DNA of 64,000 nucleotides from Bowmanella denitrificans (GTDB lineage Bacteria > Pseudomonadota > Gammaproteobacteria > Enterobacterales > Alteromonadaceae): contig NZ_BAAAEI010000008.1 in NCBI RefSeq assembly GCF_039522935.1, positions 67,321 to 131,320 of the forward strand, read 5' to 3'. Each line of letters opens with the position of its first letter. Positions within the stretch are counted from its first letter, which is position 1. Positions 27,727 through 36,917 of this stretch are shown here, piece after piece. A program made the position numbers and the translations under genes. Below the pieces are notes generated by a model. It searched no databases. It was not told the origin of the DNA and was given only the letters and a program-made list of their open reading frames with translations.

Positions 27727-28966
27727 TGGGGGCCGCAGGGCCCTGCTGCAGAGTACCCTGGCGGAAATAGAACAGAGTTATTAAGATGGCAGCGATGGGG
27801 ATAAGCGACAAATAAAATGCCGTTTGTCCACTAAAGCTGCCAAACACCAGTCCGGTAATCATTGAACCTGTGGTGCCGCCCAGCGCCGAGAAAATCACTA
27901 TCAACCCAGTCATCGCGGCATGTTGGGTTTTGGGCAGAGACGACAACATAATAGAATTGATAGCCGGGTAGATGGGTGCCATAAACAAGCCAATCAATGG
28001 AAAAACAAAGGCCGCCAGCGGCGCATTACCCCAACTCATCTGTGCCTGCGGCATGGCCAGATTGGCCAGAGGCATGGAAACCAGCACTAATGCCGCCATC
28101 GCCAGCAGACAAATATTCAGCAGCACATACCAGCTGATTCGGGTCATCAATACCCCGGCGCCCAGTCTGCCAATGGCCAAACAGGCGGCAAAAATACTGG
28201 TCGCCTGCACGCTCATATCGGCGGGTAAGTGCAGAACCTGGTTATTAAAGGTGGGAAGCCAGGTGCCCAGCCCCTGCTCAATCAATACATATAGAAAAGC
28301 AGATAGTACAAATACCAACACCAGAGGTTTAAGGGCTAATTTCAGCATGGCCAGAAAATCCTCCATGGGCCGGCTGCTCTGCTGAGGGACAGGGTTGGCA
28401 AATGGTGTGCGCCACAGCAACAAGAAATTCAGCCCGCCCAACAAGGCCAGACACCAATAAACGTTCAGCCAGTTGCTTGAAGCAGGATCATCACCATCGA
28501 TAAAAGCACCAAACAACCAATAACCAGACAACACCCCCACCATAAAAATCCCTTCAATGGTGTTCATAATGGATGCGTGCTGCTGCTTATCGTCACTGAT
28601 AAGCCCCACGGTGGAATACAACGACACTTTGACCAACCCAAAGGCACTGCCGACACAGAAAAACAGCACTTTGGTCATCCAGAATACCGGCAGCAGAGGC
28701 ATTAACAGGCTAACCCCGGTGACCAGCAGGGTGCCCAGCATCATGGCGTTGCGATAGCCAAACCTGGGCAGGTAAGCCGCCAGCATAAAAGACACCAGTG
28801 CAATTGGCAGATCCTTAAAGCCTTCCAGCACACTGGCAGCCTCTTTACTGACCCCATAACCGTTGATCACCTGCAATATCACAGTGCCCACACTGTTGAG
28901 CAAAATAGCAAACAGAAAGTAGGTCAGCATGAGGGAATATTTTACTCTGACACTGTTGCTAATCAT
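27695..28966 (-). CDS. MFS sugar transporter of the GH65 locus
   Basis: Major facilitator protein of 423 residues with twelve predicted membrane segments. It resembles the FucP/GlcP-like sugar:proton symporters in general layout (GYGVSKEAASVLEGFKDLPIAL near residue 35). It diverges from the GH65 phosphorylase gene across a 138-base gap that contains a perfect LacI-type operator, so the two are probably co-regulated. Inferred job: import of an alpha-glucoside across the inner membrane after the TonB-dependent receptor brings it into the periplasm. Overlaps the chemoreceptor gene tail to tail. Confidence 0.82.
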   Translation of the reverse strand: MISNSVRVKYSLMLTYFLFAILLNSVGTVILQVINGYGVSKEAASVLEGFKDLPIALVSFMLAAYLPRFGYRNAMMLGTLLVTGVSLLMPLLPVFWMTKVLFFCVGSAFGLVKVSLYSTVGLISDDKQQHASIMNTIEGIFMVGVLSGYWLFGAFIDGDDPASSNWLNVYWCLALLGGLNFLLLWRTPFANPVPQQSSRPMEDFLAMLKLALKPLVLVFVLSAFLYVLIEQGLGTWLPTFNNQVLHLPADMSVQATSIFAACLAIGRLGAGVLMTRISWYVLLNICLLAMAALVLVSMPLANLAMPQAQMSWGNAPLAAFVFPLIGLFMAPIYPAINSIMLSSLPKTQHAAMTGLIVIFSALGGTTGSMITGLVFGSFSGQTAFYLSLIPIAAILITLFYFRQGTLQQGPAAPIRDGSAHTGG

Positions 28967-29037
28967 CTGTATCTCCGTGCTGATAAATACAGGCAGTATT
29001 GCCCCGACCTATTTGAGTTTACCTAAATTTAACACAA

Positions 29038-29053
29038 TTGCAATCGATTGCAA
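29038..29053. promoter_or_regulatory. LacI-family operator, MFS/GH65 divergent gap
   Basis: Perfect 16-bp palindrome TTGCAATCGATTGCAA with the central CG typical of LacI-family sites. The identical sequence occurs once more in the window, upstream of the TonB-dependent receptor at 36641. It sits 72 bases before the MFS start and 52 bases before the GH65 start. The likely binder is the LacI-type regulator at 33138-34157. Confidence 0.85.
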
Positions 29054-29104
29054 AAACAGCTAACCTTGTCACTATTGCTCTTCATTCCAAGGTTTATCGC
29101 TGCT

Positions 29105-31441
29105 ATGAACGTTTCACCCAAACACCTGCTTTTCACCCCTCAGCCCTGGCAACTTGAAATTGACCGGTTGATACCTGAACAAGCAATGTTGGAAGAAACC
29201 TTGTTTGCATTGGCCAATGGTTATCTGGGTACCAGGGGTACCATGGAAGAAGGCTCACAACCAGGCCAGCAAAGCTGCGAAGGCACCTATTTAAACGGCG
29301 TCTACCATAGCGAGAAAATCACCTATGGTGAGGTGGCCTATGGCTATGCCAGCCACAACCAGAAAATGCAGCTGGTCCCCAATGGCAAGATAATGCAGTT
29401 AAGGTTGGACAATCAGCTGGTCAATCTGTCTGATGCCTCAGCAGGTAAACGCTGGCTGGATTTTCGCTCTGCCAGTTTACACCGGCAAATGCATTGGCAA
29501 AGTCCGACAGGCAAACAAATTCTGCTGACCACCAGCCGTTTCGCGTCACTCAGCCAGCCGAATTTGATCTGTCAGCGCATGGAAATTGTGGCGCAGAATT
29601 TCAGTGGTGACATTGATCTCAGCACCCTGCTGGATGCCGCTTATCAGTTCAGCCCCAATAAAGATGATCCCAGAGTAGGTGTGCTCAGTCTGGATGACAG
29701 TCTGATGCTACACCAGCAACAGAGCACCGATGAACAAGCCTGGATGCTGCATCAGGTAAAAGACGGCCCGTTCCGCATTGCTTCGGCCACTGCTGTCAGT
29801 GCATCACAGCCAGCGGACAATATTTCGCACATCAACAGCGATAAACAAGTTGGCCAGCAGTGGCGGTTTAGACTGGTGCAAGGGGTTAAGCTGATCGTGG
29901 ATAAATTTATCAGCTATCAACATGACCAACAAATGGAGTTCGGCGAGCTACTCCTATCTTGCCAGGATAAGTTGCAACAGGCCAAAACCATGGGCTGGGA
30001 CCAGATGCTGGCAGAGCATAAGCATCAGGTGGCCGAGTTCTGGCAAAATAGCGATGTGCAGATCAATGGTGACCCGGCACTGCAGCAAGGCATGCGTTTT
30101 AATCTACTGCATTTATTTATGTCCATTGGCAAGAACGGCCACTGCAATATGGGGGCAAAAGGGCTGACCGGACACGGTTATGATGGTCATTATTTCTGGG
30201 ACACCGAAATTTATATTCTGTCGGTGATGACCGCCACTAACCCGGAGCTAACCAAACAGTGCCTGACATTCCGCTATCGCACTTTGGATGGAGCCCGTCA
30301 GCGTGCCCGGCAAATGTCCCATTCCCGTGGTGCACTTTATCCCTGGCGCACCATTGGCGGCGACGAATGTTCGGCCTTTTTCCCGGCAGGCACCGCGCAG
30401 TATCACATTAACGCCGCCATTGCCCATGCCATTCGCAGCTATTTTACCGCCACAGCAGACTGGACCTTTATGCAGGACATGGGCGCTGAGATGTTGTTTG
30501 AAACCGCCAGGTTGTGGCTCAGTCTGGGGCATTTTAACCCGCAAAAACAAGATCGCTTCTGTATCGACGGAGTAACCGGGCCGGATGAATACACAGCCAT
30601 TGTCAGCAACAACTTCTACACCAATGCCATGGCCCAGGCGCATCTGCGCTTTGCGGTACAAATTGCCGCTAAACTCCAGGACAAAAATCGTCCTGCTTAC
30701 CAATTGTTATGCAAAAGTATTGGTTTGAATGACGCAGAGATCTCAAGCTGGGCAAAAGCGGCAGACAAGATGTATCTGCCTTATGATGCAAAGCTCGGCA
30801 TCCATGCCCAGGATGACAGCTTTCTGGATAAAAAGCCGTGGGACTTTGCCAACACTCCCGCAGACAAATACCCTTTGCTGCTGCATTACCATCCCCTGGT
30901 GATTTATCGCCACCAGGTGTTAAAACAAGCCGATGTGGTGCTGGCCATGTTTTTACTGGATGACGCCTTTGACCAGCAGCAAAAAGCCAGGAATCTGGCT
31001 TACTATGAGCCGCTCACTACCCATGATTCCACCCTGTCCAGTTGCATTCACAGCATTGAGTTTGCTGAAACTGGCCAGTATCAGCGCGCCTATGAGTTTT
31101 TTCATGACAGCGTGCGTATGGACATAGATAACCGCCATGGGAACACCGAGTATGGTATTCACACTGCTTGTATGGCGGGTTCCTGGATGAGCATTGTGCA
31201 GGGCTTTGCCGGGCTGAGGATACGCCCGGATGAGCTGGTCTTCACACCGCATTTACCTGCCCACTGGGACAGTTACAGCTTCAATCTGCAATATCAGGGG
31301 CGGCACTTACAGGTCTCTGTGGCCAAAGACGGCGTGCGTTATCTCCTCAAGCGAGGTGCAACGCTCAGCATCCGCCATCACCAGCAGGAACTCACCCTAA
31401 GCAGCAACCAAACGCTGCATATCGCAAAGGTGCAGTCATGA
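29105..31441 (+). CDS. Glycoside hydrolase family 65 disaccharide phosphorylase
   Basis: GH65 enzyme, 778 residues, cytoplasmic. Family members cleave alpha-linked glucose disaccharides (maltose, kojibiose, nigerose, trehalose) with phosphate to glucose plus beta-glucose-1-phosphate. The (alpha/alpha)6 catalytic domain carries the general acid Glu495 in GVTGPDEYT, preceded by the GYDGHYFWDTEIY motif. A YRHQVLKQADVV segment lies in the substrate/phosphate-binding region. The N-terminal beta-sandwich begins with ALANGYLGTRG. The frame is open to 29048 inside the operator; the ATG at 29105 gives the family N-terminus. The partner pgmB overlaps by 4 bases, which supports a phosphorylase rather than a hydrolase. 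Exact disaccharide cannot be decided. Confidence 0.9.
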   Translation: MNVSPKHLLFTPQPWQLEIDRLIPEQAMLEETLFALANGYLGTRGTMEEGSQPGQQSCEGTYLNGVYHSEKITYGEVAYGYASHNQKMQLVPNGKIMQLRLDNQLVNLSDASAGKRWLDFRSASLHRQMHWQSPTGKQILLTTSRFASLSQPNLICQRMEIVAQNFSGDIDLSTLLDAAYQFSPNKDDPRVGVLSLDDSLMLHQQQSTDEQAWMLHQVKDGPFRIASATAVSASQPADNISHINSDKQVGQQWRFRLVQGVKLIVDKFISYQHDQQMEFGELLLSCQDKLQQAKTMGWDQMLAEHKHQVAEFWQNSDVQINGDPALQQGMRFNLLHLFMSIGKNGHCNMGAKGLTGHGYDGHYFWDTEIYILSVMTATNPELTKQCLTFRYRTLDGARQRARQMSHSRGALYPWRTIGGDECSAFFPAGTAQYHINAAIAHAIRSYFTATADWTFMQDMGAEMLFETARLWLSLGHFNPQKQDRFCIDGVTGPDEYTAIVSNNFYTNAMAQAHLRFAVQIAAKLQDKNRPAYQLLCKSIGLNDAEISSWAKAADKMYLPYDAKLGIHAQDDSFLDKKPWDFANTPADKYPLLLHYHPLVIYRHQVLKQADVVLAMFLLDDAFDQQQKARNLAYYEPLTTHDSTLSSCIHSIEFAETGQYQRAYEFFHDSVRMDIDNRHGNTEYGIHTACMAGSWMSIVQGFAGLRIRPDELVFTPHLPAHWDSYSFNLQYQGRHLQVSVAKDGVRYLLKRGATLSIRHHQQELTLSSNQTLHIAKVQS

Positions 31442-32109
31442 GTATCAAAGCCGTGATTTTTGACCTGGACGGGGTGTTAACCGATACCGCAGAGTACCAT
31501 TTCCAGGCCTGGTCAGCCCTGGCACACAAGCTTGGTGTGCCCTTTGACCGGCAAGACAACGAACAACTCAAAGGCGTCGACCGTATGGGGTCATTGCAGT
31601 TTATTCTGGATAAAGGTGGCCTGCAGCTCCCCAGCGATGAAAAGGACATGCTGGCAAAAGCAAAGAACACACATTACCAGCAACTGATTGAAAATATCAG
31701 CGATGCCGATTTATTTGAAGGTGTTCACCCGCTGTTCAACCGCTTGAAACAGGCGGGAATCGCCATAGGCCTGGCGTCAGCCAGTAAGAATGCTGCCATG
31801 GTGCTGAATAAGCTGGGAATCAGCGCAGCATTTGACTACGTAGCCGATGCCGCCGCCATAAGGCAAGGCAAACCCCATCCGGAAATCTTTCTGACCGTGG
31901 CTAAGGCGCTTGGTATACCAGCGCAACATTGTGTCGGGGTGGAAGATTCGCTGGCTGGCCTGCAAAGCATTCTCGATGCCGGTATGTACGCTGTGGGCAT
32001 AGGTGAAAAACAGCTGCTTACAGACGCCAATCTGGTCTATGCACAGATAGGCCAACTGGATCTCGATGAGGTGTTGATGCTTGGGCGTAAAGCTCCGACT
32101 ACAGGCTAA
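31438..32109 (+). CDS. pgmB: Beta-phosphoglucomutase
   Basis: HAD-superfamily enzyme (223 residues) converting beta-glucose-1-phosphate, the product of inverting GH65 phosphorylases, to glucose-6-phosphate for glycolysis. The nucleophile motif is FDLDGVLTDTAEYHFQAW (Asp9 and Asp11). Later motifs are LASASKNA, KPHPEIFL and VEDSLAGLQS. The 4-base overlap with the GH65 gene shows co-translation. Confidence 0.93.
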   Translation: MSIKAVIFDLDGVLTDTAEYHFQAWSALAHKLGVPFDRQDNEQLKGVDRMGSLQFILDKGGLQLPSDEKDMLAKAKNTHYQQLIENISDADLFEGVHPLFNRLKQAGIAIGLASASKNAAMVLNKLGISAAFDYVADAAAIRQGKPHPEIFLTVAKALGIPAQHCVGVEDSLAGLQSILDAGMYAVGIGEKQLLTDANLVYAQIGQLDLDEVLMLGRKAPTTG

Positions 32110-32214
32110 GGATAATTGGTCAGGGTCAATTTCAGCACTATATCTGCACAAATATTGTTCTACCAGACTACATAACGTAGAATCCGCGGCCATTTGTTAA
32201 CCGGGAATAACGCG

Positions 32215-33081
32215 TTGAAGTTGTGGTGGCTATTTCTGTTGGTGTCTTTTTCGGGCTGGGGGCAAAGCATTACCTGGTTGGCGGATGCCGCACCGGGTTT
32301 TGACAAGCAAGTGCGACTGGATGAGCAAACCCGCGATCTGATTTTACAGGACTTGCCGGATTTGCAAGTGCGCATCGAAGTCAGCAATCCACAACGGGCC
32401 ATAAAGCTTCTGGCGCAACGCGATGATATTTGTGTGGGTGACAGAATTTACACGCCGGCCCGCCAGGAATTCAGCGTGGCAACCCAGCTTCCTCAGGCGG
32501 TGGTGCTGGGGCTGCGCTTATATGTGCGCGATACTGCCGCACGATTTCCCCAAATTCTGCACAAAGCCACAACCCAAGGGCTATCCATTGTTGATCTGCT
32601 GACTGAACAAGGAGCCGCTTTTAAACTGGGTATTGTGGAAGGTCGTTCCTATGGTGGAGCGGTAGACCAGGCACTGCGGCCGTTTCTGACATCTGATTTA
32701 CTCTATCGGCGGGCGGGCACAGACATGGGCGCCGGTGTCATTGCCATGCTTAGGTCAGAGCGTATTGATGCTTTACTGGAATTCCCCAATATATATCAAC
32801 TCTATGCCGGGCAATCAGGCCAGACAACAAGCCAAAGTTTCAGCCTGAAGGAAACGCCGGCTTATAATATTGGTTTTATCTTGTGCTCCAACAGTGAAAC
32901 CGGGCGCTATGCTGCGGGCGTCCTGTCCAAGCGTATTGCCGTTTTGTCTCAGACTTCTGCGTATCTGCAAAGCCATCTGAATTGGTTTGATGTTTCCTTG
33001 CATGCAGAGCTTACCCGCTATTACGACAAAGTGTATGGCACAACCTTTTCAAGCCAGCCCTCTGTAAGCTATGCCCGATGA
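32215..33081 (+). CDS. Exported periplasmic binding protein-like (TIGR02285-type)
   Basis: A 288-residue protein with a clear signal peptide (LKLWWLFLLVSFSGWGQS) and a fold resembling family 3 solute-binding proteins. The N-terminal part begins SITWLADAAPGFD, with DDICVGDRIYTPARQEF and GIVEGRSYGGAVDQAL further on. The TTG at 32215 is preferred because a GGGA site lies 8 bases upstream; an earlier TTG at 32194 is possible. No ABC permease or ATPase genes are near. It may be a sensor or orphan binding protein, and its link to the sugar locus is only positional. Confidence 0.68.
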   Translation: MKLWWLFLLVSFSGWGQSITWLADAAPGFDKQVRLDEQTRDLILQDLPDLQVRIEVSNPQRAIKLLAQRDDICVGDRIYTPARQEFSVATQLPQAVVLGLRLYVRDTAARFPQILHKATTQGLSIVDLLTEQGAAFKLGIVEGRSYGGAVDQALRPFLTSDLLYRRAGTDMGAGVIAMLRSERIDALLEFPNIYQLYAGQSGQTTSQSFSLKETPAYNIGFILCSNSETGRYAAGVLSKRIAVLSQTSAYLQSHLNWFDVSLHAELTRYYDKVYGTTFSSQPSVSYAR

Positions 33082-33137
33082 AAGAGAAAGATTCGCAACG
33101 GTAAGCATAACTCCAACTGGTTTTGCGCCAATACAGA

Positions 33138-34157
33138 TCAAAGTGCTTTGCGGCTGGATTCACGCACCACAAGCTGCACATCCATGACTTGTGAACGCAC
33201 GGTTTTACCGGCCAGTTTGTCTAACAATTTACGCACCAGCAATTTGCCCCCTTCCAGTGTCTGCTGCCGGATAGTGGTGAGTGAAGGATGGCAGAACATC
33301 GACAAGGCCACATCGTCAAACCCAACCATGGCGATATCTGCAGGGATGTGTCTGCCCGCTTCAATCAGCTTTTTCATTGCGCCCAGCGCAATCACATCGC
33401 TAACCGCAAAAATACCATCCACGTCCCCTGCGCCATTTTCCAACAGGCGGGTTGCACTGCGATAACCCGCTTCGCTGGTAAAATCGGTTTCCAGTCTGAG
33501 CGATTCATCCACCTGGATACCGGCTTGCTGCAGGGCCAGACAATAGCCCTGCCAGCGCTGCTCCATTTCGCTGTGACTGGTGTCGCCCAGAAAGGCAATA
33601 CGCTGGCAGCCCTGGTTAAGTAAATGGTTAACGGCCAGAAAGGCGCCCATCTTATTGTCGCTACCAACGGTACAATACTGACTGTCCGGTAACATTGCCC
33701 CCCACACCACAAAAGGACAATCCTGTTCGGCCAAACGATCAATGCGCGCATCATGCTCCCCCTGCCCGATGACAATCAGGCCGTCGGCACGTTTGGAATC
33801 GAAGTAGTAGTCGCGCCAATCGTCTGAGGCGGTGCGGGTATTAGACAGCAACATGTCGTAACCATGACGAGTCAGTTCATCGGCAATGGCACCCAGCATA
33901 TCCAACAGCCAGGGATCAGAAATACCCTGTTCGGTGCGCTCTTTGAACAACACCACCACGGCAATCACCATGGTTTTCTGGGTACGCAATGCCCGGGCTT
34001 TAGCATTGATCTTAAAATTATGTTCACGGGCCACTTGCTGAATCTTATGCCGGGTTTTTTCGGCAATCAGCGGGTTGTCATTCAGCGCGCGGGAAACGGT
34101 GGACTCGGAAACGCCAAGGAGTTTGGCAATATCGGCAATGCTTTTGGCGCGCGTCAT
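33138..34157 (-). CDS. LacI-family transcriptional repressor of the sugar locus
   Basis: A 339-residue LacI/GalR regulator. The N-terminal helix-turn-helix is SIADIAKLLGVSESTVSRALND (6-27), with the hinge-helix region INAKARALRTQ. A periplasmic-binding-like effector domain follows (about 60-330; MVGFDDVALSMFCHPSLTTIRQ near the end). Two identical palindromes with a central CG flank the genes of this locus, and this protein is the obvious candidate to bind them. The effector is probably the disaccharide or a derivative, which is inference. It is oriented like the TonB-dependent receptor upstream of it. Confidence 0.88.
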   Translation of the reverse strand: MTRAKSIADIAKLLGVSESTVSRALNDNPLIAEKTRHKIQQVAREHNFKINAKARALRTQKTMVIAVVVLFKERTEQGISDPWLLDMLGAIADELTRHGYDMLLSNTRTASDDWRDYYFDSKRADGLIVIGQGEHDARIDRLAEQDCPFVVWGAMLPDSQYCTVGSDNKMGAFLAVNHLLNQGCQRIAFLGDTSHSEMEQRWQGYCLALQQAGIQVDESLRLETDFTSEAGYRSATRLLENGAGDVDGIFAVSDVIALGAMKKLIEAGRHIPADIAMVGFDDVALSMFCHPSLTTIRQQTLEGGKLLVRKLLDKLAGKTVRSQVMDVQLVVRESSRKAL

Positions 34158-34221
34158 GGATCAGCTTATTCAGATGGGTGTTGGGGCAAGGTTATCAAAT
34201 TGCCCCACCGGTGGAAAAGCG

Positions 34222-34247
34222 AAAGGTGGCTGCGAGCTGCCACCTTT
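34222..34247 (-). terminator. Stem-loop terminator after the TonB-dependent receptor gene
   Basis: AAAGGTGGC and GCCACCTTT form a nine-base stem with an eight-base loop, 20 bases past the receptor stop on the minus strand. It likely separates the receptor transcript from the repressor gene. Confidence 0.7.
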
Positions 34248-34267
34248 TGTTATTTCTATCAACGACT

Positions 34268-36526
34268 TCAGAAGTTGTAGCCGATGCTCAGGTTCATTGA
34301 CCTTGGCATAATGTAACGGCCATTAGGTGCCGTGGGGTTGCGGGGATCCCCCTCGGTCAGCCCGTCTTTATCGGTCAGGTTGTCCACCGACAGGCGCACA
34401 TTCAATTGGTCTGTCACCTCCCAGTATGCGCCCAGATCAATCTTGGTATAACCGTCAAGCTCGCCCAGATTCTCGTTACTGATCCAGCGGTCATCTACTG
34501 ACGTCAGAGTACCATACAGCGTCACAAAATTGCCGCCAGCCAGTTCAACATCATAGCTTGGGGTCAGACGCAACTGCCAGCCAGGCTGACGCTGCGACTC
34601 GTTACCCACCAAATCCATATCAGCGCTTTTGGTAATTTCCGTGCTTTGAATCGTAGCGTTTAGATTCAGGTTCAGGCCAAAATCAAAGGTGTAATTACCG
34701 TCCAGCTCAATACCTTTTGCTTCGTTTACCGACAAGGTGGCCGGTTCACCCGGACGGGTTACCGTGCTGCTTTCCACTTCGTTAAAGAAAGCCGTGGCAT
34801 ACAGGCTGTAATTATCAGCGGCCAGCTTATAACCCAGCTCATACTGGGTGACATCGAAAATCAGGTCATTACCGATTTCATACTGTCCATAGTTATCACG
34901 AAAATCATCGAAATAAGGCATTTTACTGCCGTCATTGACCCGGGCAAAAATGCCGGAATTGTCAGTGAGCATGTAATTGGCCCCAGCCGTCCAGGACGTG
35001 GTGTCCTCATCGTATTGCACTGGCTTGTTGATAGTGCCGTCCAGATCTTCATCCACCGAATAGTCAATCTTGTGATTTTCACGGCGAATACCCAAATCCA
35101 GGGTCAGATCATCAGTGGCCTTATATTCAAAGGCGGTATAAAACGCCCGGGTGGAGCCGTCACCCGTGGCATTAATATCGTAATTCCAAGTGCAGCTGTC
35201 ATCATTATCGTTACAATCTATGCCGGTCAGATTCTCGCCGCCCGGCGCCACCACATGATATGACTGATTACCAATTGACCACCAGTCTTTGGCTTCAAAG
35301 TTGGAGGTATACAGGCCGAATGTCACCTTCAGGGCGTCGATTTGTTTGGTCAGCGACAAGTCGTTGGTAAAAGACTCAATCTCTTTCAACACCACCCAAC
35401 GGCCAATCTGTTGCACCAAGGTGTTGCCTGCATAGGTTTTGCCTGTCACCGCACCGGTAGCACTTTCACCGTTATCCGCTACCGCAGCCAAAGTAGTGGG
35501 TGCACCTTCCGGTACTAAACCATAAGTATTCGCATCGCCCTTGGTAAAATTAAAGCGGTCCGAGAACTGCCAGCCGTCAGCAAATTCCAGTTGGATTTTA
35601 CCACCGGACACCGAACCGTCCCAGCCGCGACCATTACCAAAGTCAAAGGCCTGGGTGCTACTGCCATTCGGGCCATATTGAATGCTGGCCTGCCGGTTAA
35701 GGGTACCGATTTGGGTATATTGGTTGTCTACCCCATCCACCAGCGGGGTAGGCAAATACCAGACACCATGGTCATCTGTGACCCGGGTGTAGAAGTTCAT
35801 TTTGCCGTTATCCAGTTCTTTGGTGATATTGATAGTGAACTGATGACCCTTCTCGGAATTGAATCCGGCATCGCGAATGCCCGGCGAGCTGGAAACATAA
35901 CCGCCCACCATATAGTAAAGACCGTCCGAGATGGCGCCGCTGACCATGGCATCCACGCGTTGCAGGTCATAATCTGAGGTGCTGTATTTAAATACCCCTT
36001 CGGTAATATCCGAACCTTCTTTCAGCAGGAAGTTGGTGGTCAGGCCGGGCTGGCCGTTTGAGATCACCGGGTTAGTACCACCACGCAGGCCTTCCATATA
36101 AGCCACAGTTTCATCCATACGAAACAGCGTGGAGTTTTCCAGGAATGACAGAGTTGGCGGCTGATACAAGGGCGCCCCTTCCATTTGCACGGTCAGAAAC
36201 GGGGCATCTCCGGTACCAGGGAAACCGCGCACAAACACATTGGCCCCGGATACCCCGCCGGAACTCTCAGACCAGACGCCGGGCACAGCCTTAAATAAGT
36301 CTGCGGTACTCTTAGGGGCCAGCTTCTTAATGGCTTCGGCCGACAGGTTGGTTATGGCAAAGCCGGCATCTACTTTACGCACAGCGGTGCCGGTGGGTGT
36401 ACCTGTTACCACGATTTGCTCAAAATCCTTGGCCTGTTCTTTATTATCAGGTGTTTCTTGCCCCCAGGCATGACCGCTCAGGGCGGTGGAAACGGCCAAA
36501 GCCAGGATGAGTTTATTGCTTTTCAT
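34268..36526 (-). CDS. TonB-dependent receptor of the sugar locus
   Basis: Outer-membrane TonB-dependent transporter, 752 residues. Signal peptide ends near residue 22 (GHAWGQ). A TonB-box-like segment (FEQIVVTGTP) precedes the plug domain (about 50-165; DLFKAVPGVWSESSGG, VFVRGFPGTGDAP). A 22-strand-type barrel ends in an aromatic residue (MNLSIGYNF), as expected for BAM-dependent folding. The perfect operator TTGCAATCGATTGCAA lies 115 bases upstream, tying it to the GH65/MFS genes. It probably imports maltodextrin-like or other alpha-glucosides; the exact ligand is inferred from context only. Confidence 0.88.
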   Translation of the reverse strand: MKSNKLILALAVSTALSGHAWGQETPDNKEQAKDFEQIVVTGTPTGTAVRKVDAGFAITNLSAEAIKKLAPKSTADLFKAVPGVWSESSGGVSGANVFVRGFPGTGDAPFLTVQMEGAPLYQPPTLSFLENSTLFRMDETVAYMEGLRGGTNPVISNGQPGLTTNFLLKEGSDITEGVFKYSTSDYDLQRVDAMVSGAISDGLYYMVGGYVSSSPGIRDAGFNSEKGHQFTINITKELDNGKMNFYTRVTDDHGVWYLPTPLVDGVDNQYTQIGTLNRQASIQYGPNGSSTQAFDFGNGRGWDGSVSGGKIQLEFADGWQFSDRFNFTKGDANTYGLVPEGAPTTLAAVADNGESATGAVTGKTYAGNTLVQQIGRWVVLKEIESFTNDLSLTKQIDALKVTFGLYTSNFEAKDWWSIGNQSYHVVAPGGENLTGIDCNDNDDSCTWNYDINATGDGSTRAFYTAFEYKATDDLTLDLGIRRENHKIDYSVDEDLDGTINKPVQYDEDTTSWTAGANYMLTDNSGIFARVNDGSKMPYFDDFRDNYGQYEIGNDLIFDVTQYELGYKLAADNYSLYATAFFNEVESSTVTRPGEPATLSVNEAKGIELDGNYTFDFGLNLNLNATIQSTEITKSADMDLVGNESQRQPGWQLRLTPSYDVELAGGNFVTLYGTLTSVDDRWISNENLGELDGYTKIDLGAYWEVTDQLNVRLSVDNLTDKDGLTEGDPRNPTAPNGRYIMPRSMNLSIGYNF

Positions 36527-36640
36527 TGCTGGTCCCCAGTTATCTTTTTGACTTAGTTAGCTTTTATCTGGTCTGACAGGGAGTTTGTAGCCACCTTGTC
36601 AGCCACTGTGTGAGCTGAGATAGCTTAAAAGTAGATCGAA

Positions 36641-36656
36641 TTGCAATCGATTGCAA
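36641..36656. promoter_or_regulatory. LacI-family operator upstream of the TonB-dependent receptor
   Basis: Perfect copy of the 16-bp palindrome TTGCAATCGATTGCAA found at 29038. It lies 115 bases before the receptor start codon and would allow joint repression with the MFS and GH65 genes. Confidence 0.85.
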
Positions 36657-36790
36657 TAATCAAGGCCGGATTTTGTGTAAAAAATGTTAATTTAAGGTTT
36701 CCACTACTGTTGCAGTTACAAATTAGTTACAAGACTTGGCAAGAGTATCGTCTAACAGGCCGTTTCAGCAGCAAGAATTGCTTCACCAGA

Positions 36791-36806
36791 ATGGAAACGA
36801 TTGCAT
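36791..36806. promoter_or_regulatory. Possible secondary, degenerate operator
   Basis: ATGGAAACGATTGCAT matches 12 of 16 positions of the palindrome at 36641, keeping the central CG and an intact right half (CGATTGCA). At 150 bases from the main site it could support looping, as in other LacI systems. It may also be chance. Confidence 0.35.
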
Positions 36807-36865
36807 TAAGTATTGGGAGCTTAGGAGTAAACAGAGTCAATGGCTGCAAAGTGTTGCTTTGGCAA

Positions 36866-36898
36866 CCTTCGTGGTGCAAGAGTTTTCAACCACGAAGG
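36866..36898 (-). terminator. Stem-loop after arcB
   Basis: CCTTCGTGGT and ACCACGAAGG form a perfect ten-base stem with a 13-base loop, 20 bases past the arcB stop on the minus strand. No long T-run follows. It is likely the transcript end of arcB. Confidence 0.55.
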
Positions 36899-36917
36899 CT
36901 AATCGGGATGTTGCTGG

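Noticed and set aside
29048..29104. N-terminal extension of the GH65 protein that looks like a signal peptide (QLTLSLLLFIPRFIAA)
   Set aside because: Its TTG start lies inside the LacI operator with no room for a ribosome-binding site, and GH65 phosphorylases are cytoplasmic; the ATG at 29105 is the natural start.
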